From: Bathynomus jamesi
Taxonomy: Eukaryota; Arthropoda; Malacostraca; Isopoda; Cirolanidae
Direction: 5' to 3'
Length of the DNA: 64,000 nt
NCBI GenBank assembly: GCA_023014485.1
Contig: JAJOZX010000484.1
Location: 671,001 to 735,000, forward strand
The notes beneath the pieces were generated by a model. It was not told where the DNA came from, did no database searches, and saw nothing but the letters and a program-made list of their open reading frames with translations. The translations under genes were made by a program, and so were the position numbers. Numbering within the stretch: position 1 is the stretch's first letter; every line of letters begins with the position of its first letter. This document shows positions 42,535 to 51,329 of this stretch, one piece after another.

Positions 42535-43640
42535 GGCTACAACCAAGCGTCCAAACTTAGACGATTGGTGGTGAAACTATTACACAACAACCCACCAACC
42601 ACCTCCACCACCGCCTTACTTACCAACACATGAAACTATTACATAACAATCCACCAACACCTGAAACTATTACACAACAATCCACCAACACCTGGTAGAC
42701 CGACAAGGTCTCTAAATACGACCCAATAAACAGAGCTGTTAAATATAAACAAATATGTTTATAGAGCCAAGTCAAAAAAGGGTAACGCCAATAGTTTTTC
42801 TATTGAGCTTCTCGTCGTTTAACGAGGCCTATTTGACACTTGGTAGAGCGATCTTTTAAACAAAAAATCGAATAAGATAAACTAAGTTTAATACAAATAC
42901 AAATTTTCATCATAATACGCAATTTTGTCCTTAAACTATAACATGAAACGCATTAATATGATTTTTAAAACCAAATAGAAATTAAATTAGGGGTAACTTA
43001 TTAATTTTTCCTCTTTTATCCAATTATTGTGTTTCAATATAAATTTATCTTTAAGACACAATTTTATCCTTAAACTATAACATAAAAAGCATTAATATGA
43101 TTTTTAAAACAAATTAGATTCTATTTCGGGTAATTAATCATTTTTCCTCTTTTGGCCAATTATTTTGCTTCAATATAAATTTATCTTTAAGACACAATTT
43201 TATCCTTAAACTATAACATAAAAAGCATTAATACGATTTTTAAAACAAAATAGATTCTGTCTCGGAGTAACTTATTCATTTTTCCTCATTTACTTGCAGC
43301 AACACTGCTGCATTATTTTTTAATATAATTAAAACCAGCATTCACGATCATATAAATCTTACTGTTGAAGATATCCTGAAATAATGATGCAAAATTATTT
43401 TAAAAGGTATAGACTCCTCGAAGTATCATAAACTTTGATGCAAAAAAACATTAATATAGCGCGATTTAAGTTTTAGCTGGCTTACCCCAATAAATATCGT
43501 TTTCTATGGATATTTATAAATAAAATGGAATTTTATGGCACAATTCATATAATTGCACCTTCTACAATTCAATAATTGGATTAACATGATTTACTGCATT
43601 ATATTTATTGTAATTTTAAACCAGCTTTTGGTGCATATTA
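42535..43640. repeat. Gene-free DNA with minisatellites, including about 137-bp units in three copies
   Basis: 42560-42700 holds units with 'gaaactattacacaacaa' and 'ccaccaacacct'. 42885-43290 holds three units of about 137 bp, each with 'caattttatccttaaactat', 'attaatatgatttttaaaac' and 'ttttcctctttt' (the phrase starting 'caatttt' recurs near 42920, 43059 and 43195). No gene. Confidence 0.7.
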
Positions 43641-43822
43641 AATTAAATTTTCATCTCCCATCTATCTGCCCAAGCAACTACTTTATCATTGTCCTTTTGC
43701 ATTTTCAAGGCACTTGTTAAAGATCTTACATTTTGTCCCAATTTTGTATCATCTGTAAAAATTGAGGTTTTACTATTTAGACCCCTTTCCAAGTCATTAA
43801 TATAAATAATTTCATCGCGATT
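43640..43822 (-). pseudogene. Short LINE reverse-transcriptase fragment
   Basis: On the minus strand about 55 codons read as a typical CR1/Jockey RT palm segment: YINDLERGLNS, then FTDDTKLG (the position of the catalytic F/YADD box, here with Thr for Ala), then VVAWADRWEMK. No start, and both sides lack similarity, so this is an isolated old insertion. Confidence 0.7.
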
Positions 43823-43846
43823 TTACGATATAGTGTTTAGAAGGCA

Positions 43847-43849
<3 letters not shown>

Positions 43850-43908
<59 letters not shown>
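43850..43908. repeat. (TA)n microsatellite
   Basis: About 28 TA units. Followed by 'cggggtacaagattagttgc', with a 'gttgccagattgcgct' phrase also found in the repeat near 38850. Confidence 0.9.
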
Positions 43909-43974
43909 GGGTACAAGATTAGTTGCCAGATTGCGCTATGCAATGAAATAGTTCTTTTATTTTATCATTTTGCG

Positions 43975-44335
43975 TTGAACGAAATACTAAAACATGATAC
44001 TTTCCTACCTTTCATATATACAGTTTTAAGAGAATCAGATGTCATCTATTTGAACGAAAAACAGCCTTTAACAGGCATAAAGTTTTCCTTATTAAACAAC
44101 TTGAATCAACCATGATATTTTCCTATCTTTCATTGTTTCATCTTAGTAGAGTTTGCCCAAAGTAAATAACGTTTTCTTTACAGAAAAAAACGAATTTAAG
44201 GCTCAACTTAACCGTTTTTCTCCTTTACAGTGCATATCAAATTTCCAGCCTGGGTTTGTTTAATTAAACGTTTTTATTTATTTATTTATTTTTATTATTT
44301 TTATTATTAATATATAAGATCTACTAAGTTATATA
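43975..44335. repeat. Left copy of a 340-bp direct repeat flanking the 45-49 kb element
   Basis: From 'cgaaatactaaaacat' to 'attatttttattattaat' this matches 49176-49512 at roughly 95% by eye. It includes an 11-base indel-type difference near 44080. The two copies flank the CACTG element and its neighbours in the same orientation. Confidence 0.8.
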
Positions 44336-44750
44336 TTTTGGGGGTAAAATGCAAAAATTAACTCGTTGAAATGAATGAACATTTTTGCGGGAATTCGGAC
44401 ATTTTCCCGAGACGGAAAATAATCGAAATGAAAACTGTCGACGGAAAACCCTCGAAATGAAAAGCGTCGAAGCCTAATTTAAACTCATTTTTAGCTTAGT
44501 CTAGCTAGATTTGTTTAATTAAACGTTTTTATTTATTTATTTATTTTTATTATTTTTATTAGTAATATATAAGATCTACTAAGTTATATATTTTGGGGGT
44601 AAAATACAAAAATTAACTCGTTGAAATGAATGAACATTTTTGCGGGAATTCGGACATTTTCCCGAAACGGAAAATAATCGAAATGAAAACCGTCGACGGA
44701 AAACCCTCGAAATGAAAAGCGTCGAAACCTAATTTAAACTCATTGTTAGC
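44258..44750. repeat. Tandem duplication, about 245-bp unit, two copies
   Basis: 'tgtttaattaaacgttttta' begins both copies (about 44258 and 44508). Each continues through 'aagatctactaagttatata', 'gaaatgaatgaacatttttg' and 'cgtcgacggaaaaccctcga'-like sequence to 'cctaatttaaactcatt'. Differences are few. Confidence 0.85.
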
Positions 44751-46440
44751 CTAGTTTAGCTTGGCCCAGTTGCGCCTAACTTAACTCAGTCAAATATAAC
44801 GTCATACGAGTAAATTTAAACTAATCTCCTCTATCATAAACGTAGTATTCGGACCTTTTAAGGTAGGCGGGATTAAGGATTGATAACACTGTACAACAAA
44901 TTTTCGGTTCAGAAAAAAAATGGGAATAACATTCGGTCATTCTTAATATTTCGAGTGTGCTGATTCCAAATCTGAAAATAGTTTTTTTCTATCACGTCAC
45001 GTTTTTTTGTAATGACTGCTAAAAATCTTCATACCAAAAAATAAGAATATATTGATAAACAGAGAGGCTTTATTATATGGAACAGTTTAATTATTGCTAT
45101 ACTTCAACATATATGCACAAAATTAACATAAAACTCTCGTTTTATACTGTTTTCAACTCATTATTTGTATTTATGCTGGCGTTTGTGTGATGCTTCTGGT
45201 TGGTCACGCTTTAAATTCCAGCAGAAATCGGCCAGCATAGCAGGACTCCACTTCCCTTTGTATCGGCTCTCCATTGTTGCTATATCCTGGTGGAATCTCT
45301 CCCCGTGTTCATCGCTAAACAGCAGATGCGATTTCCGGAAAGATGAGAGATGTGAATGCAAAAAATGAATTTTCAATGACATCTTACATCCGAGACTTAG
45401 GTATGAGTTGATAAGTTGATCCACGAGTGCAGCATAGTTGTCGCATTTAGTCTTTCCTAGTAGACCGCTGCACACGTTTTTGAATGCACCCCAGGCTGCC
45501 AACTCAACCTCATCCATCACCACTTCAAAGTGTTCGTCTAGCATGAGTTGGCGAATTTGAGGGCCGACGAATATGCCTTCCTTAACCTTGGCATCACTTA
45601 TTTTTGGGATTTTTTCCTTTAGATATTTGAAGGCAGGCATATCCTGTTTCAACGCCTTTGCAAATTGTTTCATCAGCCCTAGTTTTATGTGAAGTGGCGG
45701 CAAGATAACCTTTTCTTTTCCTTTCGTACTAGTGGTTCGTGAATAACATTGTGAGATCCAGGTGAGGAATTGTCTCGCGGCGGCCATACTGAGCGTGTGT
45801 AGTGTTCAGACCTTGCTCGGCTATCCCACTTGCATAGGAAACACATGTATTTCGTGTAGCCAGTTTGCAATCCATTGAGAATAGCCACAACCTTCAAATC
45901 TGCGCAGATAAGCAATTCATGTTCATTGTATTTTATACAGTCCAGAATAAAAGCAACATTGTCATACGTTTCTCTCAAGACGACTGAATGAGCGACCGGA
46001 GCAGAAGGCATTGTGTTCCTATTGTGTAGAAGTACACCCTTAACACTGTACAGAGATGCATCAATGAACAATCTCCACTGATTCGGTTCAAAGCACAAAC
46101 CCAGAGCATCGAACAGACCATGTATATCAATGCAATAACAAAGATTGTTCTTCATTGTGAAATATTCCTGCAAATCCAAGGAGCGCTTTCGGAATGCTAT
46201 AATTCGTACGTCTTCTGCCAGCAGATTCCATTCTTGTAGACGTGAGGCCAGCAGTTCACTGTGTTGCTTGGTAAGTAAAGTATTGAATCACGGACCAAAT
46301 CATTGAGTTCAGGCTGCGTGATGAGATGTTATTCTTTCTTGGACTCGACTTGAGCTTCATAGCATTCGCCGTCTGATTCCGATTTGTCAGAGTCTGTGTT
46401 ATCGGTCGGCATTTCAGCTGGAGGACGAGGGATGGGTATA

Positions 46441-48175
46441 CAGTACTGGCCAAATTATTAGGAATTTTTTAAAAATTTCATTTTTTGGTATAAAATGTTA
46501 AATTAAACCAATTTTAAACGTTGAAAAGTTATTTATTTCTACACAAGAATACATGGTCACTATTTAGCAATAGTTTAGTACTTAGTTTGACCCCCCTTAG
46601 CTGCCTTAAGGGCTGCGACACGCTTCGGCATGCCATGAATCAATTTTTTGCATAATTCCTTAATACGTGTAGAGTGAAACCAGACTTGAATAAGTCGCTC
46701 TATGAGTTGGTGTTTTGTTGTTATCGGCGTTTCATGGATTACGTCCTTTAAAATACACCATAAACTTTCGATTGGGTTCATGTCTGGAGAATTTCCAGCC
46801 CATGGGAGCAACCGAACACTATTTTCATGACACCATTTTTTAACCGACTTTGCCGTGTGGCATGGAGCTGAGTCTTGTTGAAAAATCCAACGTCTATTAC
46901 CATACCATTCCCTTATTTGAGGCAGTAGACGTCTTCTTAGTACTTCTATATACTTGACTTGGTTCATATTCCCCTCAACAATGCTCAAACGACTAGTTCC
47001 ATGCACAGAAATTGCTCCCCAAACCATGATCTTTTGTGGAAATTTCACCGTTTTCATCAGACACTCAGGCAAAAATTCTTCTCCAGGCCTCCTTCTTACA
47101 CTTTGAACACGATCGTCAAGCACGGCAATCGTTGACTCATCGGAGAACACCACCTGCAATCAAAGAAAGCCCTGTGAAAGAGTCAGTGCATAGCGTATGA
47201 AGTACAGCTAAAACGAAGTACAGTATGACTTGCTGCTTTACAGATATTTTTACTGCAGTTTTATCACGTACTGTAAATACACTTCTATGCATACTGTATT
47301 TACTGTATTAACATTCTATTTAATGTTAAATATTATTCTTACCTGTTCCCAATCCTCACTAGTCCAGTTAATGTGTTTCTTTGCCCATGCAAAACGTGCC
47401 TTCTTCATAGCCTCAGTGAGCCTGGGCTTCTTCCTTGGGCGGTAGGCTTTGAAGCCGGCAGTTAGAAGCCTCCTGTTGACTGTTCTACGACTAATATTGA
47501 TGCCATCAGCCGCTAGACTACTGGAAATGTTTTTGCAAGTAGCTCTTCTATTTCTAAGAGACAAAATTGCAATCTGTCTATCAGTTCTTGGAGTCGTTAC
47601 CCTTTTTCTGCCGCATCTTCCAACCCTTTTGGGGCCTACATTTTCTCCAAATACCATTTTTTTCTTAATACGAAGTACTGACTGTGGTGAAACATGGAGT
47701 TTGGCAGCGATTTCCTTTTGTTTAAATGTAGAAGTTAATAAAACCTGTATTTGCCCAATTTTCCGTGGACTCAAGTCATTCTTTCGCCCCATTTTCAAAT
47801 TCACTTAAAAACTGTAACAAATAATTGCCGAAATTGGGTAAATACACTATTTAAATTAAACGGTAGTTACAATGACACGTAAAAGAAAGAGAAACACACC
47901 CGCATCGCACGACAACCAAACGACAACTGACGAACAAACACGCTTCGTTCGACTAAAGAATTATGCCAAAAATTGATTCATGGCATGCCGAAGCGTGTCG
48001 CAGCCATTATGGCAGCTAAGGTGGGTCAAACTAAGTACTAAACTATTGCTAAATAATAACCATGTATTCTTGTGTAGAAATAAATAACTTTTCAACGTTT
48101 AAAATTGGTTTAATTTAACATTTTATACCAAAAAATGAAATTTAAAAAAAATTCCTAATAATTTGGCCAGTACTG
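46441..48175 (-). mobile_element. Tc1-type transposon, 1735 bp, with 218-bp TIRs
   Basis: Ends CAGTACTGGCCAAATTATTA (46441) and complement (to 48175), each next to TA (46439-46440 and 48176-48177), the Tc1/mariner target duplication. The TIRs are unusually long: about 218 bp (46441-46658 and 47958-48175), over 90% identical by eye. The left TIR includes the 3' end of the transposase gene, so a copy of the last 25 or so codons is found in inverted form at the other end. Inserted into the CACTG element's gene. Confidence 0.92.
46575..47804 (-). CDS. Tc1-type transposase with one intron, apparently intact (about 346 aa)
   Basis: Cuts and pastes the element at TA sites (family knowledge). Exon 1 (47804-47343) encodes two helix-turn-helix units (KQKEIAAKLHVSPQSVLRIK and NISRRTVNRRLLTAGFKAYR) around an RCGRKRVTTPR hook. 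A canonical 189-bp intron (GGAACAG|GTAAGA ... TTGCAG|GTG, 47342-47154) lies between EDWEQ and VVFSDES and keeps the frame. Exon 2 (47153-46575) has the catalytic DD34E triad: Asp in VVFSDEST, Asp in IFQQDSAPCHTA, Glu in SPDMNPIESLW with 34 residues between. The ORF reads to GGQTKY-stop. Without splicing the frame breaks, which supports the intron as real. Confidence 0.88.
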
Positions 48176-49132
48176 TATCTGTAGAATGTTCCACAGGACA
48201 CATAGCAGAACGAAGATTTGGGTGGACTATAGCCTTTTTCTCTTTTCTGTTGCAACCTGTAATGTGAGACAATAGACATTGTTGACTACTTAAGATAGCA
48301 TAATTGTGTAATAGATTATGCAGAGCAGGATATGCTAAAATGTGCTAAAAACACCAAATTTGACGTATATTCAGAAAAATAAAAGATTCAAACCTGTGAT
48401 GGTCGTTAAGCAGAAATAGCAATCAGTTGAATGGTCCAGCGGCTCTCTCCATACTATTGGGACACCGAATCCCAGACCAGGACCTGTGCCTTTGAATCAT
48501 GCAGATAACGAGCTTGTACATCTCACACAGCAGATATGAGGTGCCCAGTGCTTGCCCTGATCACCAACTTTGCATGCGAAGTATAATTCATAAAGCTTTT
48601 TCACATGAGAGGTCAACTTCCTTTTATACTGTTTTAACGTTAATGTCCCACAAATATAACAAAAACTGTCTGGCGAATTTTTGCACTCTCTAGGCATTGT
48701 AGCATAACATCAATAAAAAGCTGTAAAATAAGGAAATGATAGATCAATTTGCAATTTCACACAATATGGACGTTGTCGGTGAAATATACATAATTTGATA
48801 GCTGTTATTCAATAATACTCACTTATAGCACCGATTTATGATAAAATATGGCTGACAATTTGTTTTAAATGATTAATGAAAGAAATTTTTCATAAAATCA
48901 AAGTGGAAACACAGAGCAGAACACCACCACCACAGCATATGCATGATTGAACAAAATGTAAAAGATGCGTTCAGAGAACCAGTGGTTCTCATAATGATAC
49001 AATGAAATAGTCATTTTCATAAAATCGGTGGGTGATACAAATAAATGAGTGTTATTTTCACAATCTACGCATATAATTTGCCATAAAAATGACGATCTCA
49101 GTTCCGTTTTTTTTCACTGTTGTACAGTGTAA

Positions 49133-49620
49133 TTATCAGTTCCGAGAAAAAAAACAAATTTCCGGTAAAGATACCCTTTGAACGAAATACTAAAACATTA
49201 TATTTTCCTACCTTTCATATATACAGTTTTAAGAGAATCAGATGTCATCTATTTGAGCGAAAAACAGCTTTTAACAGACAAAGTTTTCCTTATTAAACAA
49301 CTTGAATCAAACATGATATTTTCCTATCTTTCATTGTTTCATCTTAGTAGAGTTTGCCCAAAGTAAATAACGTTTTCTTTACAGAAAAAAATGAATTTAA
49401 GGCTCAACTTAACCGTTTTTCTCCTTTACAGTGCATATAAAATTTTCAGCCTGGATTTGTTTAATTAAACATTTTTATTTATTTATTTAATTTTATTATT
49501 TTTATTATTAATCGCAACATCTAAGTATGACGGAGGGGACGTAAAGCTTTACATGGGATCCGAAATATAAGGAGCAGCACTCAATATTTGTAATATTTTT
49601 TAAATGACCCAGTTAGGGGT
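49133..49620. repeat. Right copy of the 340-bp direct repeat, then approach to the Polinton
   Basis: 49176-49512 matches 43975-44335. After it, 'cgcaacatctaagtatgacg' to 49620 leads into the ATPase gene; I see no Polinton TIR here, so the left end of that element is either truncated or masked. Confidence 0.7.
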
Positions 49621-49634
49621 GTGACGTGTTAGAA

Positions 49635-50264
49635 ATGGAATCTGTAGAAAAATTCAGGTTCACGAGCCTATCCACATGTATTATATCTGGACCTACAGGA
49701 TGTGGTAAAACTGTGTTTATACTTAAAATCATTAAAGAAAAGGGGGAGATGTTCTCAAAATTTGTGCATAACGTTATATGGTGCTATTCGACGTATCAAT
49801 CAGTGTTCAGCGAGTATCAAGATGAAATCTTGTTCCACAAGGGGGTCTATGACGTTAATTCGTTAAAGGGAAATGAACATACAGTCATTGTAATTGACGA
49901 CCTCATGTTAGAGATGGATAAAACCTTCGCCGTTTGCGAGACATTTACAGTATTCTCCCACCACCTTAACATAAGCGTGTTTTTCATCAATCAGAATCTA
50001 TTTTTCAAAAATAGATACATGCGCGATGTATCGCTAAATACACAATATCTAGTCTTATTCGCACAACGCAGAGATGTATCACAAATTGGGGTATTAGCCA
50101 GTCAAATGTTCCCGAATCAGGAGTTTTTGGAGATTTATAAAGAGGCCACAAACCAGCGTTATGGATATTTGCTTTGTGACCTTCACCCGCGAAACACGTT
50201 TAGGGTGCTTCTAAGAACGAATATATTCCCAAACGAGCCTGAAACGATGTATATTCCAGAATGA
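49635..50264 (+). CDS. Polinton packaging ATPase (FtsK/HerA-A32 type)
   Basis: Predicted to pump DNA into capsids, as in adenovirus-like and NCLDV relatives (family knowledge). The Walker A loop GPTGCGKT is at about residues 20-27 and Walker B HTVIVIDDLM at about 92-100; an ALFNQNLF-like sensor position reads FFINQNLFFKN. I start at the ATG at 49635. At 209 aa the length is usual for Polinton ATPases. The stop overlaps the next ATG (ATGA at 50261). No break is visible. Confidence 0.9.
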   Translation: MESVEKFRFTSLSTCIISGPTGCGKTVFILKIIKEKGEMFSKFVHNVIWCYSTYQSVFSEYQDEILFHKGVYDVNSLKGNEHTVIVIDDLMLEMDKTFAVCETFTVFSHHLNISVFFINQNLFFKNRYMRDVSLNTQYLVLFAQRRDVSQIGVLASQMFPNQEFLEIYKEATNQRYGYLLCDLHPRNTFRVLLRTNIFPNEPETMYIPE

Positions 50265-50569
50265 CAAATAGGCTAAAGAAATTCCGTGAATTAATAAAAA
50301 TCTATCAACGATTGCCACGGGCCCTGCAACAGATGTTTGTTAAAAATATCGACTCTGACTTTTTAAAATGCATCTGTGGAATCTGTCTTAATGTTATAAA
50401 ATGTAATGTGCCAATGAAATCCTCTCAGAAAACTCGCTTACGTCGTTACAAGAACATAATACGAGCGCTCGCTCATAAAAGTCAAACTGTGGGTAAGAAA
50501 AAGCGCATTATTGTACAAAGAGGAGGATCGTTCCTGTCCATCTTGTTTTCAGTTTGGGTCCTTTACTGA
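50261..50569 (+). CDS. Small basic Polinton protein with Gly-Gly hydrophobic tail
   Basis: 102 aa, Lys/Arg-rich, with CICGICLNVIKCNVP in the middle and a KKKRIIVQRGGSFLSILFSV ending. Such short basic proteins with a GG-hydrophobic C-terminus commonly follow the ATPase in adintoviruses and Polintons; a capsid-associated or membrane-active role has been suggested by analogy with adenovirus minor proteins, but this is inference. Four-base overlap with the ATPase gene suggests a polycistronic layout. Confidence 0.65.
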   Translation: MTNRLKKFRELIKIYQRLPRALQQMFVKNIDSDFLKCICGICLNVIKCNVPMKSSQKTRLRRYKNIIRALAHKSQTVGKKKRIIVQRGGSFLSILFSVWVLY

Positions 50570-50582
50570 CTAAATTAATATA

Positions 50583-51329
50583 ATGAAGAAGGTGGTTGTG
50601 ATTCTACACGAGGTGTATGCTTCATTGCGAAGTTCAAAGACTCCAGACACGGCTCTAGAGCCCCGTAAAAGTAGGCTTAAAAGACTGGAAAACGAGTTGC
50701 TAGCCCTATTAAACAGTGAAAAGACACCTGATGAGAAAAGAATCTTGTACCAAGAGGCTTTGCAGAAATTTCTTCATGAGTACGAGGATTATAAACATCC
50801 GACAGAGCTTCCCGTGGTTATTAGGCACAGCGCGAGTAGTACTGAGCATAGCGACACAGGACCTGGCCACGACGATGGCCAACCAAAGAACAACGGAACA
50901 CAACACATCGAACATGTGCTAAAAAACAGCCTCCCACATACATTGAGGAATAAAGGTTTAAGTCTTTATAATCTATTGAGTGAGGATCCCATCATACAGT
51001 GGACCGATACAGGCGAGGTCATTGTTGAAGGAACAAGGTTACAAGGATCCAATATCGTTGATATTGTTCATGATCTGGTGAGAAAGTGGGACAGACCCTC
51101 GCCAACAGGCTGGAAGCATATTAAAGCAAGACTACAACAAATAAATGTCCCCAAAACATTGATAGGTAATCTGAATAGGTTAAAAGACTTGGATCAAGTC
51201 TCGCATGGGTCACAACTGAGTACGCCATCGCCCCCAGCAGCAGCAGTGTCTCTGAAGAGGAGAAAGAAGAGAACAAACGGTCAACCCTACCCACGTGCCT
51301 CTAAAATATGCAAATGGCTAACATATTAA
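50583..51329 (+). CDS. Conserved Polinton protein of unknown function (248 aa)
   Basis: The N-terminal half (about residues 20-80) is Lys/Glu-rich and likely coiled coil, followed by a polar linker. The C-terminal half has ITQWTDTGEVIVEG-like sequence ('IQWTDTGEVIVEGTRLQGSN' region) then IVHDLVRKW and GWKHIKARLQQINVPKTLIG, a pattern I associate with an uncharacterised protein widespread in Polintons. The end is Ser/Pro-rich with a KRRKKR basic patch. The integrase start lies inside its 3' end in another frame. No break is visible. Confidence 0.65.
   Translation: MKKVVVILHEVYASLRSSKTPDTALEPRKSRLKRLENELLALLNSEKTPDEKRILYQEALQKFLHEYEDYKHPTELPVVIRHSASSTEHSDTGPGHDDGQPKNNGTQHIEHVLKNSLPHTLRNKGLSLYNLLSEDPIIQWTDTGEVIVEGTRLQGSNIVDIVHDLVRKWDRPSPTGWKHIKARLQQINVPKTLIGNLNRLKDLDQVSHGSQLSTPSPPAAAVSLKRRKKRTNGQPYPRASKICKWLTY

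Larger units (their letters stand above)
45161..48697 (-). pseudogene. Cargo gene of the CACTG element, copy 1: Cys-rich N-terminus and GERFHQD protein, interrupted
   Basis: The N-terminal exon (48697-48394, one frameshift near 48500) starts MPRECKNSPDSFCYICGTLT and has GDQGKHWAPHICCVRC and then [16 protein letters not shown]: several paired Cys that look zinc-binding. A canonical intron follows (donor ACAG|GT at 48393, acceptor ACAG|G at 48257, 137 bp). The next exon is cut by the Tc1 insertion and resumes at 46438. Later blocks: EWNLLAEDV, QWRLFIDASLYSVKGVLLHN, CADLKVVAILNGLQTGYTKY, CFLCKWDSRA, PPLHIKLGLMKQF, EGIFVGPQIR, SLKIHFLHSHL and SDEHGERFHQDIATMESRYK. Frameshifts lie near 45700-45790 and 46340. 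The family recurs in arthropods and cnidarians; a transposase role is inferred from its place in the element. Confidence 0.7.
44887..49129 (-). mobile_element. DNA transposon with CACTGTACAAC ends and TAA target duplication, copy 1
   Basis: The left end is CACTGTACAACAAATTTTCG (44887-) and the right end is the complement of CACTGTACAACAGTG (to 49129). TAA is present immediately outside on both sides (44884-44886 and 49130-49132). CACTG-type ends with 3-bp duplications are known from CACTA/EnSpm (CMC) elements; the cargo protein is a family I know only as unnamed, so the superfamily assignment is inference. The element has been entered by a Tc1 transposon at 46441-48175. A second copy is at 60629-63261. 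Confidence 0.75.
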
